Positions 34,541 to 44,161 of a stretch of DNA of 64,000 nucleotides are shown one piece after another. The stretch spans positions 930,001-994,000 of the forward strand of contig CBDFKC010000002.1 of the NCBI GenBank assembly GCA_965248685.1, written 5' to 3'. The notes beneath the pieces were generated by a model. It was given only the letters and a program-made list of their open reading frames with translations. It searched no databases and was not told the origin of the DNA. A program made the translations under genes and the position numbers. Source of the DNA: VYFG01 sp965248685 (GTDB lineage Bacteria; Pseudomonadota; Gammaproteobacteria; Arenicellales; Poriferihabitantaceae). Every line of letters begins with the position of its first letter. The stretch's first letter is position 1.

Positions 34541-35671
34541 TTAGGTTGACGAGTTACTTTCTTTACCGTCCAGAATCAGGACGGTATCCCGGCTCCAGCC
34601 AACGAATACAAATTCGTTTGTTTCAAATGGCTTTTCGCTGAGTTCGTTACGCCGCGGTGACAAAGCAAGGAATTCTCCGAGCTTTTCGTCATGCAGCAAA
34701 TATTCGGTCTGTTCCCCGAGAAAAATACGGTTCAATACCCTCGCTCTTGACTTTACTGCACAGCCATCGGGTAAATCGCCATCATCTCTCACCAGGGTTA
34801 ATTGCTCCGGCCGAACGCTGATACAAACCCTGTCTCCAACTTTATGTTGGTTCAAACCAATTTCGGCATTCAACATCACTGGAATACCGCAATCGAGTTT
34901 GATTTCTATTTCCAGCTTTTTTATTTGTTCAACTATACCTTCAAAAAAATTTGATTTACCGACAAAATCCGCCACATACCTGTTCCTAGGATGATCGTAA
35001 AGGTCCAGAGGACTACCGATTTGTACAATCTCGCCCTCTCGCATAATACAAACCCGATCACTCATAGAAAGCGCTTCCTCCTGGTCGTGGGTCACCAAAA
35101 TAAATGTAATGCCAACGTTTCGTTGCAGGTTCTGCAGTTCAATCTGCATCTCTCTTCGGAGTTTACGATCAAGCGCAGCCAACGGCTCGTCAAGCAACAG
35201 TACTTTTGGCTTGTTGATCAATGCTCGAGCAAGTGCAACCCGTTGTTGTTGGCCCCCGGACAATTCCCAGGTATACCGCTGGTTATAACCAGATAGCTGG
35301 ACCAGTTCCAACATCTCGTTTACGCGATTGCTAATTTCGTTCGCTGAGGGTTTGGGAGACCGTTGTTTTAATCCATAAGCCACGTTATCAACGACATTAA
35401 GATGGGGAAACAATGCGTAATGCTGAAACACCATATTTACCGGGCGACGGTAGGCAGGCACATTATTCACACGCTTTCCCTCAAGAAACACTTCTCCTTC
35501 ACTGGGTTGATCAAATCCAGCAATCATTCGTAGAGAAGTCGTTTTGCCGCATCCCGACGGTCCAAGAAATGACAGGAATTCCCCAGATTCAACTTCCAGG
35601 TTTAGATTAGACGCCGCGGTGATATCACCGTAGCGTTTGGATACATTTCGAAATGCGGTTACAGCTACCAT
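34541..35671 (-). CDS. ABC importer ATP-binding protein, second importer
   Basis: 376 residues, PotA type. Walker A GPSGCGKTT at 37-45, Q-loop FQHYALFPH, signature LSGGQQQR, Walker B VLLLDEPLAALD and H-loop VTHDQEEA, followed by a TOBE-like C-terminal domain. First gene of the operon; diverges from the LuxR regulator at 35853 with an AT-rich 181-base promoter gap. Confidence 0.92.
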   Translation of the reverse strand: MVAVTAFRNVSKRYGDITAASNLNLEVESGEFLSFLGPSGCGKTTSLRMIAGFDQPSEGEVFLEGKRVNNVPAYRRPVNMVFQHYALFPHLNVVDNVAYGLKQRSPKPSANEISNRVNEMLELVQLSGYNQRYTWELSGGQQQRVALARALINKPKVLLLDEPLAALDRKLRREMQIELQNLQRNVGITFILVTHDQEEALSMSDRVCIMREGEIVQIGSPLDLYDHPRNRYVADFVGKSNFFEGIVEQIKKLEIEIKLDCGIPVMLNAEIGLNQHKVGDRVCISVRPEQLTLVRDDGDLPDGCAVKSRARVLNRIFLGEQTEYLLHDEKLGEFLALSPRRNELSEKPFETNEFVFVGWSRDTVLILDGKESNSST

Positions 35672-35852
35672 TGGTTAAGTATAAGGAACTATATATGCCC
35701 TATTTTGATATTTTTATTGAATATTAGCAAATCGTAGTCTACTATATAAATCAATATTATTTTGTTATTATGGTTGTTTATGGTATATATCGCAATAGCA
35801 CCGAATAAAACATTTATAAGAGATTTCTTACATATTCATTGGGGTCATCGAT

Positions 35853-36692
35853 GTGACAAAGCCGGGGAAACAGGCCAAGACTTTTAAATTGGAAAAACCA
35901 ACCTGGGAAAATCTTCTTTCCGAATGCATCGATTCCATTGGTTATGATGGGTTTCATCAAAAGGTGATCGGCGCTTTAAAAACCCTTGCAAACATTGACT
36001 ATTCGGTAGTATTCGCTTATTACAACGAAGAAAAGCCCATCTGCCTGGACCATACCTTCTCGGCTAATCAGCATGTTATTTTCGTAGATGACTACCTGAA
36101 AGGACCCTATTTGCTGGATCCTTTTTTCAAGGCATGTAGTCGTCAGATTGACACAGGGCTATATCGGCTTCGAGATATCGCCCCAGATCGCTTTTACCAG
36201 AGTGAATATTACCGGTCGTACTATATTCGAACCGGCTTATCTGAAGAGATCTGCTACGTCTTTTACCTTTCTACTGATGTGGCAGTTGCTGTTTCCCTGA
36301 TGCGTTCAGAAGAAAGTTCTCGGTTTTCGGCACGTGAATTCAGACTTCTCGAAAGAGTAGAGCCAATAGTAACGAGCATGGCGAAACGGCACTGGCTCGA
36401 AATTTCAAGCAGTTCGTTCGTTAAGTCGAATTCAATAGAAAATATGGTCACCCACTCTTTGGTCGAGAAAACGGTGAGCGATCTGTTTGGTCAGCGAATT
36501 ACGCCACGAGAAACCCAGGTAATTGCGCAGGTTCTGGAAGGCTATTCGTCAGAATCAATCGCAAAAAGCCTTGGTATTTCTGTTGGTACAGTACGCATTC
36601 ACCGACGCAACATTTACGCAAAACTGCAGATTTCGTCGCAACAGGAGTTGTTCTCAATTTTTTTCAAGGAAATAACAAAGGTACACGGCTAG
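35853..36692 (+). CDS. LuxR-family transcriptional regulator
   Basis: 279 residues; GTG start. The C-terminal GerE/LuxR HTH is clear (RITPRETQVIAQVLEGYSSE, split; recognition helix in SVGTVRIHRRNIYAKL). The N-terminal about 200 residues look like a GAF/autoinducer-type sensor, but the acyl-homoserine-lactone-binding residues cannot be confirmed. Divergent from the importer operon, so it probably controls it. No luxI gene is present in the window. Confidence 0.82.
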   Translation: MTKPGKQAKTFKLEKPTWENLLSECIDSIGYDGFHQKVIGALKTLANIDYSVVFAYYNEEKPICLDHTFSANQHVIFVDDYLKGPYLLDPFFKACSRQIDTGLYRLRDIAPDRFYQSEYYRSYYIRTGLSEEICYVFYLSTDVAVAVSLMRSEESSRFSAREFRLLERVEPIVTSMAKRHWLEISSSSFVKSNSIENMVTHSLVEKTVSDLFGQRITPRETQVIAQVLEGYSSESIAKSLGISVGTVRIHRRNIYAKLQISSQQELFSIFFKEITKVHG

Positions 36693-36740
36693 GTTCCTAC
36701 TGATTATGCCTTTCCTATAAAAACAAACTGGAGAAGTAAC

Positions 36741-37553
36741 ATGTCAAACGACAAAAATACGCGAACTATCAATGACTCTAACCACGCTGGTCGGCTAGCT
36801 GGAAAAACGGCAATCATTACCGGCGGTGCTGCCGGAATGGGCCGGGAAACTTCCCTTGTATTCGCTAAAGAGGGTGCCAAAGTCATTATCTTTGATATTC
36901 AAAAAGAAGCCGGCGAACAAGTAGTACACAAAATCAGAGAGAATGGTGGCGAAGCTGAATTTATTGAAACTGATGTGTCCGATGCCACACAGGTAGATGC
37001 TGCATTCGACAAAGTTGCTGAGATATCTGGCACTTATGATGTTCTATTTAATCACGCCGGTACCATAATCGTGAAGCCTCTGCATGAAACCAGTGTAGAA
37101 GAATACGACAGACTAATGGCCATCAATGTACGCTCAGCATTTCTTGTTTGTCGTCGCGCGGTAAAAGAAATGAGTGATAATGGTGGCGGCTCCATTGTTA
37201 TTACAGGATCAATCGCATCAGAATTAGGTTACCCACTGGAATCCATTTACTGCATGACCAAGGGTGCAGTTTTACAGCTGGCGCGAAGTATATCGGCAGA
37301 ATATCGTGACCAGGGAATTCGGTGTAACGCTGTTTGTCCTGGTTTTGTTAAAACTGCGCACGGCCTACGCGAAATTAGTGAGCTTGATGCCGCTGGACAG
37401 GAATGGGAAGAAGGTGCCCTTGCTGATGCCCAAGGAAGAATTTGCGAACCTGAAGAAGTCGCAGCTGCCGTAGTATTTCTGGCTTCAGATGAGGCCAGCT
37501 TTATTACCGGCAATGCGCTATACGTTGACAACGGTTGGTATGCAAAGGGCTAA
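36741..37553 (+). CDS. Short-chain dehydrogenase/reductase
   Basis: 270 residues, classical SDR. NAD(P) motif TGGAAGMG near residue 31 and the acidic FDI after the second strand suggest NAD; NHAG variant of the NNAG motif (HAG); catalytic Ser in ITGSIAS and Tyr-Lys in YCMTKGA. The end RICEPEEVAAAVVFLASDEA is typical. It follows the LuxR gene by 48 bases. Substrate unknown, possibly an alcohol or hydroxy acid from the imported compound. Confidence 0.86.
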   Translation: MSNDKNTRTINDSNHAGRLAGKTAIITGGAAGMGRETSLVFAKEGAKVIIFDIQKEAGEQVVHKIRENGGEAEFIETDVSDATQVDAAFDKVAEISGTYDVLFNHAGTIIVKPLHETSVEEYDRLMAINVRSAFLVCRRAVKEMSDNGGGSIVITGSIASELGYPLESIYCMTKGAVLQLARSISAEYRDQGIRCNAVCPGFVKTAHGLREISELDAAGQEWEEGALADAQGRICEPEEVAAAVVFLASDEASFITGNALYVDNGWYAKG

Positions 37554-37908
37554 TTGAGGTTTGGAGAATTCGTAGCTATCGGTTGTATTAATTTAGATAG
37601 ATTCACTGTTGTCTATTTAAATCGGCGCCCCAAGCTCAACGATTCGTGAGTGTCCATGGGGCTGTGTTCAACCTATTCAAACTTGACCGCAATTTAGTTT
37701 CTGCCGAGCACTATCAATTCCTAAGGCGAGATGCGTTTGTCCGATGGTCAAAGGCTGTAGCGTCACAGTCGATAGAAAAATTATCGGGCCCTCAGAAGTT
37801 AAGTTGTCAACACCTGATTAGAGGTCCAGTTATTAGATTTTATTGGGATAACAGCAAGTGAACCTTGGCGGATTCTGGCCTCATATAAATTTCTCCTGAA
37901 ACCTTCCC
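37554..37908. other. 355-base gap without a convincing gene
   Basis: A 71-codon frame at 37646-37861 on the plus strand has no ribosome site and no family match I recognise; FLRRDAFVRWSKAVA within it could be a decayed gene end. I see no repeats or structured RNA. Confidence 0.4.
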
Positions 37909-38769
37909 TCAGTAGACTATGGCATGCAGGACCGTTTCACCCTCGGCGAGGGTATTGTCAATCAGTGACAATGTCTTCGGATTGATATTGTATTTGTTCG
38001 GGACGAACATCCCGCATTTTCTTAACTCCGCTCTTGTGTCGATTGTTCCTCCCAGATACTCAAGGACAACACGCGCAGAGGTTGGTTGGCGATCTGCCCG
38101 ACCAGACGTACCTGTCACCAGGCCGGACAGAAAGTTAACGTGACTTCGGTGGGTGCGAAATAGAATCTTTAGCGAAAAGTCATCCCGTTGTAATGCGTCG
38201 TGTTCAGCGATAAAAATTCGATTGCCACTCGTGGTTACAATACCATTATATTTGTATACGAAACGCTCTCCATGTAAAGGATCTCTTAGATGTTCAATCG
38301 TCTTGCTAAGTACTCGCCCTTGGTGTTCGTACACACTTATCAATGACCGAATGACCCATTCGGGCCAACCAAAAGAGTATGAGTAAGAATGATACCAGCC
38401 TATGTACTTGCGGAGTCCGGGATCATTCATTTTCACCAAATTCTCCAGATTCCTTCCGAGCCAACCTGCACCACCACCTTGTTTAATTTCCATGAAGTGT
38501 AAATTGAAAAATGCTTCGAATTCGACGGCAGGTAACATGAGATTAGATTCATGGACACCAAAAATTTCACATATACACCGCATATTGAAACGAGATGGTC
38601 GGTAGGTGCCATTCAGGTATCGTCCAAATTGTTGGCGATTGATTCCTGTCAGTCGGCAAATCTCCGAAACTGAACGGTGCGCAGTGCACAGAGTCCGTAA
38701 ATTTCGAGCAAAATCGTCAACCGGTATTTGATTTTTAGACTCGCGTTTCATTGCCATTTCTTTCCTCAT
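37909..38769 (-). CDS. XRE-family transcriptional regulator with large C-terminal domain
   Basis: 286 residues. The HTH is near residues 20-65 (SEICRLTGINRQQFGRYLNG). The remaining about 200 residues form an unknown sensor domain with aromatic runs such as GWYHSYSYSFGWPEW. It diverges from the importer/phosphoesterase operon at 38990, and a tandem 20-base repeat lies between. Most likely the local regulator of that operon. Base composition is lower in GC than the operon. Confidence 0.75.
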   Translation of the reverse strand: MRKEMAMKRESKNQIPVDDFARNLRTLCTAHRSVSEICRLTGINRQQFGRYLNGTYRPSRFNMRCICEIFGVHESNLMLPAVEFEAFFNLHFMEIKQGGGAGWLGRNLENLVKMNDPGLRKYIGWYHSYSYSFGWPEWVIRSLISVYEHQGRVLSKTIEHLRDPLHGERFVYKYNGIVTTSGNRIFIAEHDALQRDDFSLKILFRTHRSHVNFLSGLVTGTSGRADRQPTSARVVLEYLGGTIDTRAELRKCGMFVPNKYNINPKTLSLIDNTLAEGETVLHAIVY

Positions 38770-38880
38770 CAGGTTCGCAATTTCGCTGGTTAACTGTGCG
38801 CAGCAAAGTCAGAAAAAGTTTTGCTTGTGAAATAGATAAAATTCGCAAGCTGCTAAAAATATTGGTCAGTGTATCGCATT

Positions 38881-38920
38881 TACTGCTCAATTATGCGTAA
38901 TACTGCTTAGTAATGCGTAC
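38881..38920. promoter_or_regulatory. Tandem 20-base direct repeat, probable regulator site
   Basis: Two adjacent 20-base units, 38881-38900 and 38901-38920, match at 16 positions. Shared parts are TACTGCT at the start and ATGCGTA at the end. The period equals about two helical turns, so two regulator dimers would sit on the same face of the DNA. The site lies in the divergent promoter between the XRE gene and the operon starting at 38990. Confidence 0.6.
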
Positions 38921-38989
38921 TATTCTTCTCGTTTGCTTGCTACTAATCTCTCTATGCAAAAGTCAGAAACTTAATATTTGGAGATAATT

Positions 38990-40117
38990 ATGACAACACG
39001 CGATCCTATAGACATGCTTTTATCGGGCCGGATGGACCGGCGCGCCTTTCACAAAATCCTCGGCTCGCTGGGCCTTGGTCTCGCCGCCGGGCCGATGCTG
39101 TCGAGCAGCGCCTCGGCAGCAGAGGAAGAGGCTAACTACTTCACTTGGTCGGGCTATGAAGTGCCCGAAGTTCATCAGGGCTATATCGACAAATACAGCG
39201 TATCGCCCAAGGTTTCGTTTTTCGGTGGTACTACCGAGGCGATGACCAAAATTCGTGCCGGATTCAAGACCGACATCGCCCATCCCTGTTCAGGCGAAGT
39301 CACAGTGTGGCACGAAGCCGGTATCATCGCGCCGTTCGACACCAGCCGGATGAAGCACTGGAATGACTATTTCGATCCCTTAAAGAACCTCGATACTACC
39401 CTTACGCCCACAGGCGAGAATCTGTTCGTTCCCTGGGACTGGGGCAACTCGTCGATCCTATACCGCACCGATCTCGTCGATCTGCAGGGTGAGGAGGAAT
39501 CCTGGGGGCTGCTGTTCGACGAGCGTTATAAAGGCAAGCTCTCGACTTACAATTCGCCCCAGGCCGGTGTGCAAGTCGCCGCCCAGGTGCTCGGCTTCAC
39601 CAACCTCGATACGCTAAGTGATGAACAACTGGCGGAAATCAAGGTGCTGCTGTTAAAGCAGCGGGAGCTTCTGCGCTTCTACTGGGACGACCAGACCGAG
39701 GCCGGCCAGGCCATGGTCGCCGGCGAGCTCGTCGCCACTTACGCCTGGAACGACCTCTACAAAACGGTAACAGACCAGGGGCTTGAGGTGAAGTTCATGA
39801 CACCCAAAGAAGGGGCGCGCAACTGGGTCTGCGGCCTCGTCCTCACCGCGCCCGAGCATCGCGCCGCCAGCGACGAGCGTGTTTACGACTTCCTCGACGC
39901 CATGATGTCACCCGAAGCGGGCGCCTATGTGATCGATTCCTTTGGCTACGGTCACGGCAACTCCAAAGCCTTCGACCTGGTTGCGCCTGACCGTGTCGCC
40001 GAGATCGGTCTGAGCGATCCCTTGGCATTCCTCGCGCGTGGCATCCTGAAACCGATTCCGCCCGAGTACGACCAAAAGTACGTCGATCTTTGGGAAGAAG
40101 TAAGACTCGGTCTATAG
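38990..40117 (+). CDS. Spermidine/putrescine-type binding protein, third importer
   Basis: 375 residues from the ATG at 38990 (MTTRDPIDMLL), with GGAG at 38980-38983. A Tat-like signal follows (MDRRAFHKILGSLGLGLAAG). The mature part has NYFTWSGYEVPEVHQGY, then PFDTSRMKHWNDYF and VPWDWGNSSILYR, typical of PotD/PotF-like proteins. GC-rich codons distinguish it sharply from the regulator upstream. Delivers an unknown, probably cationic, substrate to the permeases at 42403 and 43335. Confidence 0.85.
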   Translation: MTTRDPIDMLLSGRMDRRAFHKILGSLGLGLAAGPMLSSSASAAEEEANYFTWSGYEVPEVHQGYIDKYSVSPKVSFFGGTTEAMTKIRAGFKTDIAHPCSGEVTVWHEAGIIAPFDTSRMKHWNDYFDPLKNLDTTLTPTGENLFVPWDWGNSSILYRTDLVDLQGEEESWGLLFDERYKGKLSTYNSPQAGVQVAAQVLGFTNLDTLSDEQLAEIKVLLLKQRELLRFYWDDQTEAGQAMVAGELVATYAWNDLYKTVTDQGLEVKFMTPKEGARNWVCGLVLTAPEHRAASDERVYDFLDAMMSPEAGAYVIDSFGYGHGNSKAFDLVAPDRVAEIGLSDPLAFLARGILKPIPPEYDQKYVDLWEEVRLGL

Positions 40118-40236
40118 GCCGGTCGCTATCCTTGGCCGGGTGTGCTCATGGCGCGCCCGGCAATCATTTGTTTCAGCATAGGTTGGCTCGACAAACTCGC
40201 GCCATTGACCCCGTACACGACAAGACGTTTTAGCTT

Positions 40237-42225
40237 ATGGTTACCGGCGAGCACCTTTTTACTTTCGCGGTTATTGCTGATACACACATCACCGAGGCGG
40301 AAGCCAGGGCTGTCAGCGGCTTTGATATCGACACTGTCAAGCTCGGCGCGGCGCGCTCGCGCTATGTGGTCAATCAGCTAAATGCCCTGAAGCCGGACTT
40401 CGTCGTCCACCTTGGCGATATTGTTCACCCGGTGCCCGGCAGCCCGGCCTACGCCGATTCGGCGGGCCGCTTTCACAAGCTTTACGAAGCGCTCGATTGT
40501 CCGCTTTACCTGGTCGCCGGCAACCACGACATCGGCGAGAAGGCATTTCCGGGTCAACCCCTGGGCCAGCAGGAGGCGCAGGGAACTGTCAACGATGACA
40601 AGATCACGCAGTATGAACGCCAGTTTCAGCCGCAGTACTATTCCTTCGAACACCAGGACTGCTTGTTCGTGGTCATCAATGGCATGATCGTCAATTCGGG
40701 TCTTCCCTGTGAAGAGACGCAACGACACTGGCTCGAATCCCTGCTCGGGGAAAACCAGGGGCGAAGAATCTTCATGTTTTCGCACTACCCAACCTACCTG
40801 TCACGTCCCAACGAGCCCGGCCACTACGACGCCACCGACGAGCCTGGCAGGTCGTGGCTGCTCGGGCTGTTTGAGCGCCATGGGATCGAAGGCTACTACG
40901 CTGGCCACGTCCATAACTTCTTCTTCAATCGTCATGGCACCACGAACTGCTATGTGCTGCCGTCACCCAGCTTCCTGCGCCACGACTACCATGAACTGTT
41001 TCGGGTCGAGCCGGGGATGAAACAGGGTCGCCACGACGGCGCCAAGCTTGGTTTTGCAGTGGTCGATGTTCATGGCCAGGGCCACCTCAATCACGCGGTT
41101 CGCACCTATGGCCGGGGTCTTGAAATCGGGGAAACAGCACCCGTACCAGATAACCCGTTGCCAACCGTCCATGGGCTACAGCCCAACCGCCACGGCATCG
41201 GCCTTTATCTGCGTCAGCCCTGGTGCGACAGCGCCGACATCCCGACTCCGTGGGGTCTCGACGCCTTCAGGCGTAAGCGCATCCGCAACGACTACCCGCT
41301 CATGGCCTTGTGGGAGATGGGTATACGCGACCTGCGGGTACCGCTGGATGACCTGGCGGATCCTGAGACCGGGGCCCGTATGGCCGAGCTCGCCGCCCTC
41401 GGGCATCGTTTCACCGCCTATTCCTACGGCCTGCCCAAGGGGGCAGCGGCCGAGGCCCTGAAGAGCCATGGAGGTATCCTTGCCGTCTGGGAAGTCATCG
41501 CGCCGCTCACCAGCGTTGTTGACCTGCTTTCTCCCATGGCGGCGCAAAAGGGTTCGACGCCAATAGCTTTCAATGCTCATCGCGGCCTTGAGGCCTTCAG
41601 CAGCAGCCACGGCTTACAATCGGGCGGACGCGGCGCGGTCGAGACGTTGATGGCTCTGGACGGTGCAAGAGAGGTTATCGATGGCCTGGTCTTCGGTGTG
41701 GACTGGCAGGAGTCGCCGGTCCCGGCCATTGCAGCGGCCGAGCGCAGTGTTGAAGGCTTTGATGTCAAGGCGGTAGTCCATGTGCAGTTTGCCCATCGCA
41801 AGCCCCTGGACCGGGATGAGACTGAGCGTCATGACGCCAACCGCCTCGCCGAAGCCGTCACTGCCGCCATTGCCCATAGTGATGTTTCGGTGGTTCTAGA
41901 CAATTTCACCGGCATTGACCGGGGATATTTTTTCAGCGGCGGCCTGGTCGACCGGCTCTACAATCCGCTCGATGGCGCCTGCATCGTCCGTCATCTTCAC
42001 GCCGCCCTGGGCGATGGTTACGAGATTAGCACCGTTCATGACGACAACCAGATCCGAGCCATTGAGTTGGGCCAGTCAGCGGTTCTGTTGCTGCCAAAAA
42101 ACGATCATGAATCAGCGACACTAACCAATCTCCCATCACGTGATGGAGCGCGCTGGATTGACCTGACCAGCGGCGATGCGGCACCAAATAGGCTAACCAG
42201 CCCCACCCTGGTCCTCTCAAACTAG
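40237..42225 (+). CDS. Metallophosphoesterase with unknown C-terminal half (paralogue 1)
   Basis: 662 residues. The first about 290 form a calcineurin-like dinuclear phosphoesterase: D15-x-H17 (IADTHIT), GD at 60-61 (HLGDIVHP), GNHD at 95-98, His183 (FSHYP) and GHVH at 223-226. The C-terminal about 360 residues match no domain I know; conserved in the second paralogue are RNDYPLxALWEMG and DRGY...GLVDRLYNP. There is no signal peptide, so it should be cytosolic and act on an imported phospho-compound (inference). It lies between the binding protein and the permeases of the same operon. Confidence 0.82.
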   Translation: MVTGEHLFTFAVIADTHITEAEARAVSGFDIDTVKLGAARSRYVVNQLNALKPDFVVHLGDIVHPVPGSPAYADSAGRFHKLYEALDCPLYLVAGNHDIGEKAFPGQPLGQQEAQGTVNDDKITQYERQFQPQYYSFEHQDCLFVVINGMIVNSGLPCEETQRHWLESLLGENQGRRIFMFSHYPTYLSRPNEPGHYDATDEPGRSWLLGLFERHGIEGYYAGHVHNFFFNRHGTTNCYVLPSPSFLRHDYHELFRVEPGMKQGRHDGAKLGFAVVDVHGQGHLNHAVRTYGRGLEIGETAPVPDNPLPTVHGLQPNRHGIGLYLRQPWCDSADIPTPWGLDAFRRKRIRNDYPLMALWEMGIRDLRVPLDDLADPETGARMAELAALGHRFTAYSYGLPKGAAAEALKSHGGILAVWEVIAPLTSVVDLLSPMAAQKGSTPIAFNAHRGLEAFSSSHGLQSGGRGAVETLMALDGAREVIDGLVFGVDWQESPVPAIAAAERSVEGFDVKAVVHVQFAHRKPLDRDETERHDANRLAEAVTAAIAHSDVSVVLDNFTGIDRGYFFSGGLVDRLYNPLDGACIVRHLHAALGDGYEISTVHDDNQIRAIELGQSAVLLLPKNDHESATLTNLPSRDGARWIDLTSGDAAPNRLTSPTLVLSN

Positions 42226-42239
42226 AAAGAAACGCCTCC

Positions 42240-42410
42240 ATGAACACGAAAAAAATCGGATGTTTTCCAGTACACCATTGGCAACGAACCGGGGCTTTAG
42301 ATCTGTACAAAGATGTCAAAACTGGCTTTTTGGCTGCCCATATAGTTCCATACGTTAAGCCCAACCTATGTGCATCGTGCGCCGAAAAACAGAGTACTTA
42401 TCATGACTGA
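42240..42410 (+). CDS. Candidate 56-residue CxxC protein overlapping the permease start
   Basis: An ATG at 42240 opens 56 codons (start MNTKKIGCFPVHHWQ, near the end PNLCASCAEKQ) that close 6 bases inside the following permease gene, so the two overlap by 8 bases as in coupled genes. The CxxC suggests metal or thiol chemistry. The ribosome site is weak (AGAAAG). It could also be chance; no family match is known to me. Confidence 0.4.
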   Translation: MNTKKIGCFPVHHWQRTGALDLYKDVKTGFLAAHIVPYVKPNLCASCAEKQSTYHD

Positions 42411-43338
42411 TCTTGTAGCCCCCGCCCCCGAGGCAATTGCTCACTCCCCGGAAGGACCCATTGCCCGGTTCCGTCGGGCCTTAATGCGCAGTGAAGCGTT
42501 GAGCGGCTATACGATGTTGTCGCCGACCTTATTATTGCTGATTCTGGTTATGGCGTTGCCCATCGCCCTGCTGGTGGTGTTCAGTTTCTGGACCCAAAAC
42601 TATGTCGATATTGACAAAACTTTTACGCTCGCCAATTATTCCAAATTCTTCGATCGGTCAGCCTATTCATACCTGCTGGGTAAATCCGTATTGATATCCA
42701 GTACGGTGACGGTGTTGACGGTTTTGCTGGCCTATCCCATGGCCTATTTCATCGCCTTCAGGGTAACCAAACACAAACTGGTCTGGCTGATTCTCATCAC
42801 TGTACCATTCTGGACCAGTTACCTGCTGCGGGTCTTCGCCTGGAAGATTATCCTGGGCTACAACGGCGTCATCAATTCCGGGCTGATGGAACTTGGTCTG
42901 ATCGCCGAGCCGCTTGCATTCCTGCTCTATAACCCCTTCGCCGTGGTCCTCACGCTGGCCCACGCTTGGGCTGCCTTCGCAATTTTACCGATCTATGTGT
43001 CACTGGAAAAAATCGACCGCTCCCTGCTTGAGGCGGCAACCGATCTCGGCGATGGTAAGATCAGGCGTTTCATCAGGATCACGCTGCCTCTGTCCATGCC
43101 CGGCCTGATCGCCGCCAGCCTGCTGGTGTTCATCCCCACGGTCGGCGATTACGTGACGCCGAACCTGGTCGGCGGTACTTCCGGGACCATGATTGGCAAT
43201 GTCGTCCAATCCCTGTTCGGAAGGGGAAACAACTGGCCGTTCGGCGCGGCGTTGTCGATCATCACGATGCTAACCATCACGGTGATGATCTGCCTGTTCC
43301 TTTGGGGAACCCGAAGCTTCAGGAGGCGCGTAGCATGA
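42403..43338 (+). CDS. ABC importer permease subunit 1, third importer
   Basis: 311 residues from the ATG at 42403 (MTDLVAPAPEA), preferred to a GTG 33 bases upstream. About six membrane spans after a 40-residue cytoplasmic start; EAA loop EAATDLGDGKIRRFIRI. PotB type. Its stop overlaps the next start (ATGA). Confidence 0.88.
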   Translation: MTDLVAPAPEAIAHSPEGPIARFRRALMRSEALSGYTMLSPTLLLLILVMALPIALLVVFSFWTQNYVDIDKTFTLANYSKFFDRSAYSYLLGKSVLISSTVTVLTVLLAYPMAYFIAFRVTKHKLVWLILITVPFWTSYLLRVFAWKIILGYNGVINSGLMELGLIAEPLAFLLYNPFAVVLTLAHAWAAFAILPIYVSLEKIDRSLLEAATDLGDGKIRRFIRITLPLSMPGLIAASLLVFIPTVGDYVTPNLVGGTSGTMIGNVVQSLFGRGNNWPFGAALSIITMLTITVMICLFLWGTRSFRRRVA

Positions 43339-44156
43339 GTTCTATTTCCACAGTGAAGGGGACACGCTACGGCGCCCTCGGCGTTTACGCGGTTCTCTAC
43401 CTCGCCTTCATATACATCCCGGTGATGTTCCTGCCGTTGTTTTCGTTCAACGATTCGATCTTTATCGCCTTCCCGCTCCAGGGATTCACCCTCGAGTGGT
43501 ATAAGCAACTGGCAAGCAGCGAAGGTCTCCTGGACGCGCTCTACAACAGCACTAAGTTAGGCTGCGTGGTGTCAATTTTAGCGACCCTCCTGGGTACCTT
43601 CGCGGCAAAAGCGGTCACCCGCTACAGGATACCGGGCCGCGGTCCGGTGATCACCTTCATCATGCTCCCCCTGGTTATCCCCGGAATCATCATGGGCATC
43701 GCGCTGCTGGTCATCGCCAATATGAGCGGTATGGGTCTTTCGCTTTTTACCATCGGCCTGGGCCATCTGATGGTCAGTACGCCGTTCGCCATGCTGGTCA
43801 TGGTATCGCGCCTGGAAGGCTTCGACAAGAATCTTGAAGAAGCGTCCAAGGACCTTGGAGACAGCCCGTGGGCAACCTTCCGGCGGGTCACCTTCCCGCT
43901 CGCCCTGCCGGGCATTGTCGCCAGCCTGTTGCTGTCGTTCACGATTTCATTTGATGAGTTTATTCTCGCCTTTTTCCTGGCCGGCACCGAGACGACGCTT
44001 CCTGTCTACATTTGGGGCCAGCTTCGATTCCCCACCAGATTGCCGACCGTGCTAGCGCTCGGCGCCTGTATCCTGATGATTTCCTTCGTTGTGGTTACCT
44101 TCGCTGAATGGTACAGGCGGCGCGGGGTGCAACTAAAAACAAATTCTGGAGTTTAA
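43335..44156 (+). CDS. ABC importer permease subunit 2, third importer
   Basis: 273 residues from the ATG at 43335 in ATGA overlap, with AGGAGG just upstream. About six spans; EAA loop EASKDLGDSPWATFRRV. PotC type. Partner of the previous permease. Confidence 0.88.
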   Translation: MSSISTVKGTRYGALGVYAVLYLAFIYIPVMFLPLFSFNDSIFIAFPLQGFTLEWYKQLASSEGLLDALYNSTKLGCVVSILATLLGTFAAKAVTRYRIPGRGPVITFIMLPLVIPGIIMGIALLVIANMSGMGLSLFTIGLGHLMVSTPFAMLVMVSRLEGFDKNLEEASKDLGDSPWATFRRVTFPLALPGIVASLLLSFTISFDEFILAFFLAGTETTLPVYIWGQLRFPTRLPTVLALGACILMISFVVVTFAEWYRRRGVQLKTNSGV

Positions 44157-44161
44157 TTCAC

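Noticed and set aside
37646..37861. 71-codon plus-strand frame
   Set aside because: No ribosome site, no recognised family and low-complexity surroundings; kept only as a note on the gap.
40378..43987. Many long minus-strand frames in the GC-rich island
   Set aside because: They lie antisense to genes with clear motifs and arise from GC-rich codon use.
44108..44161. Longer N terminus for the third ATPase
   Set aside because: It overlaps the permease gene, while GTG at 44162 has a good ribosome site and starts next to the conserved fold.
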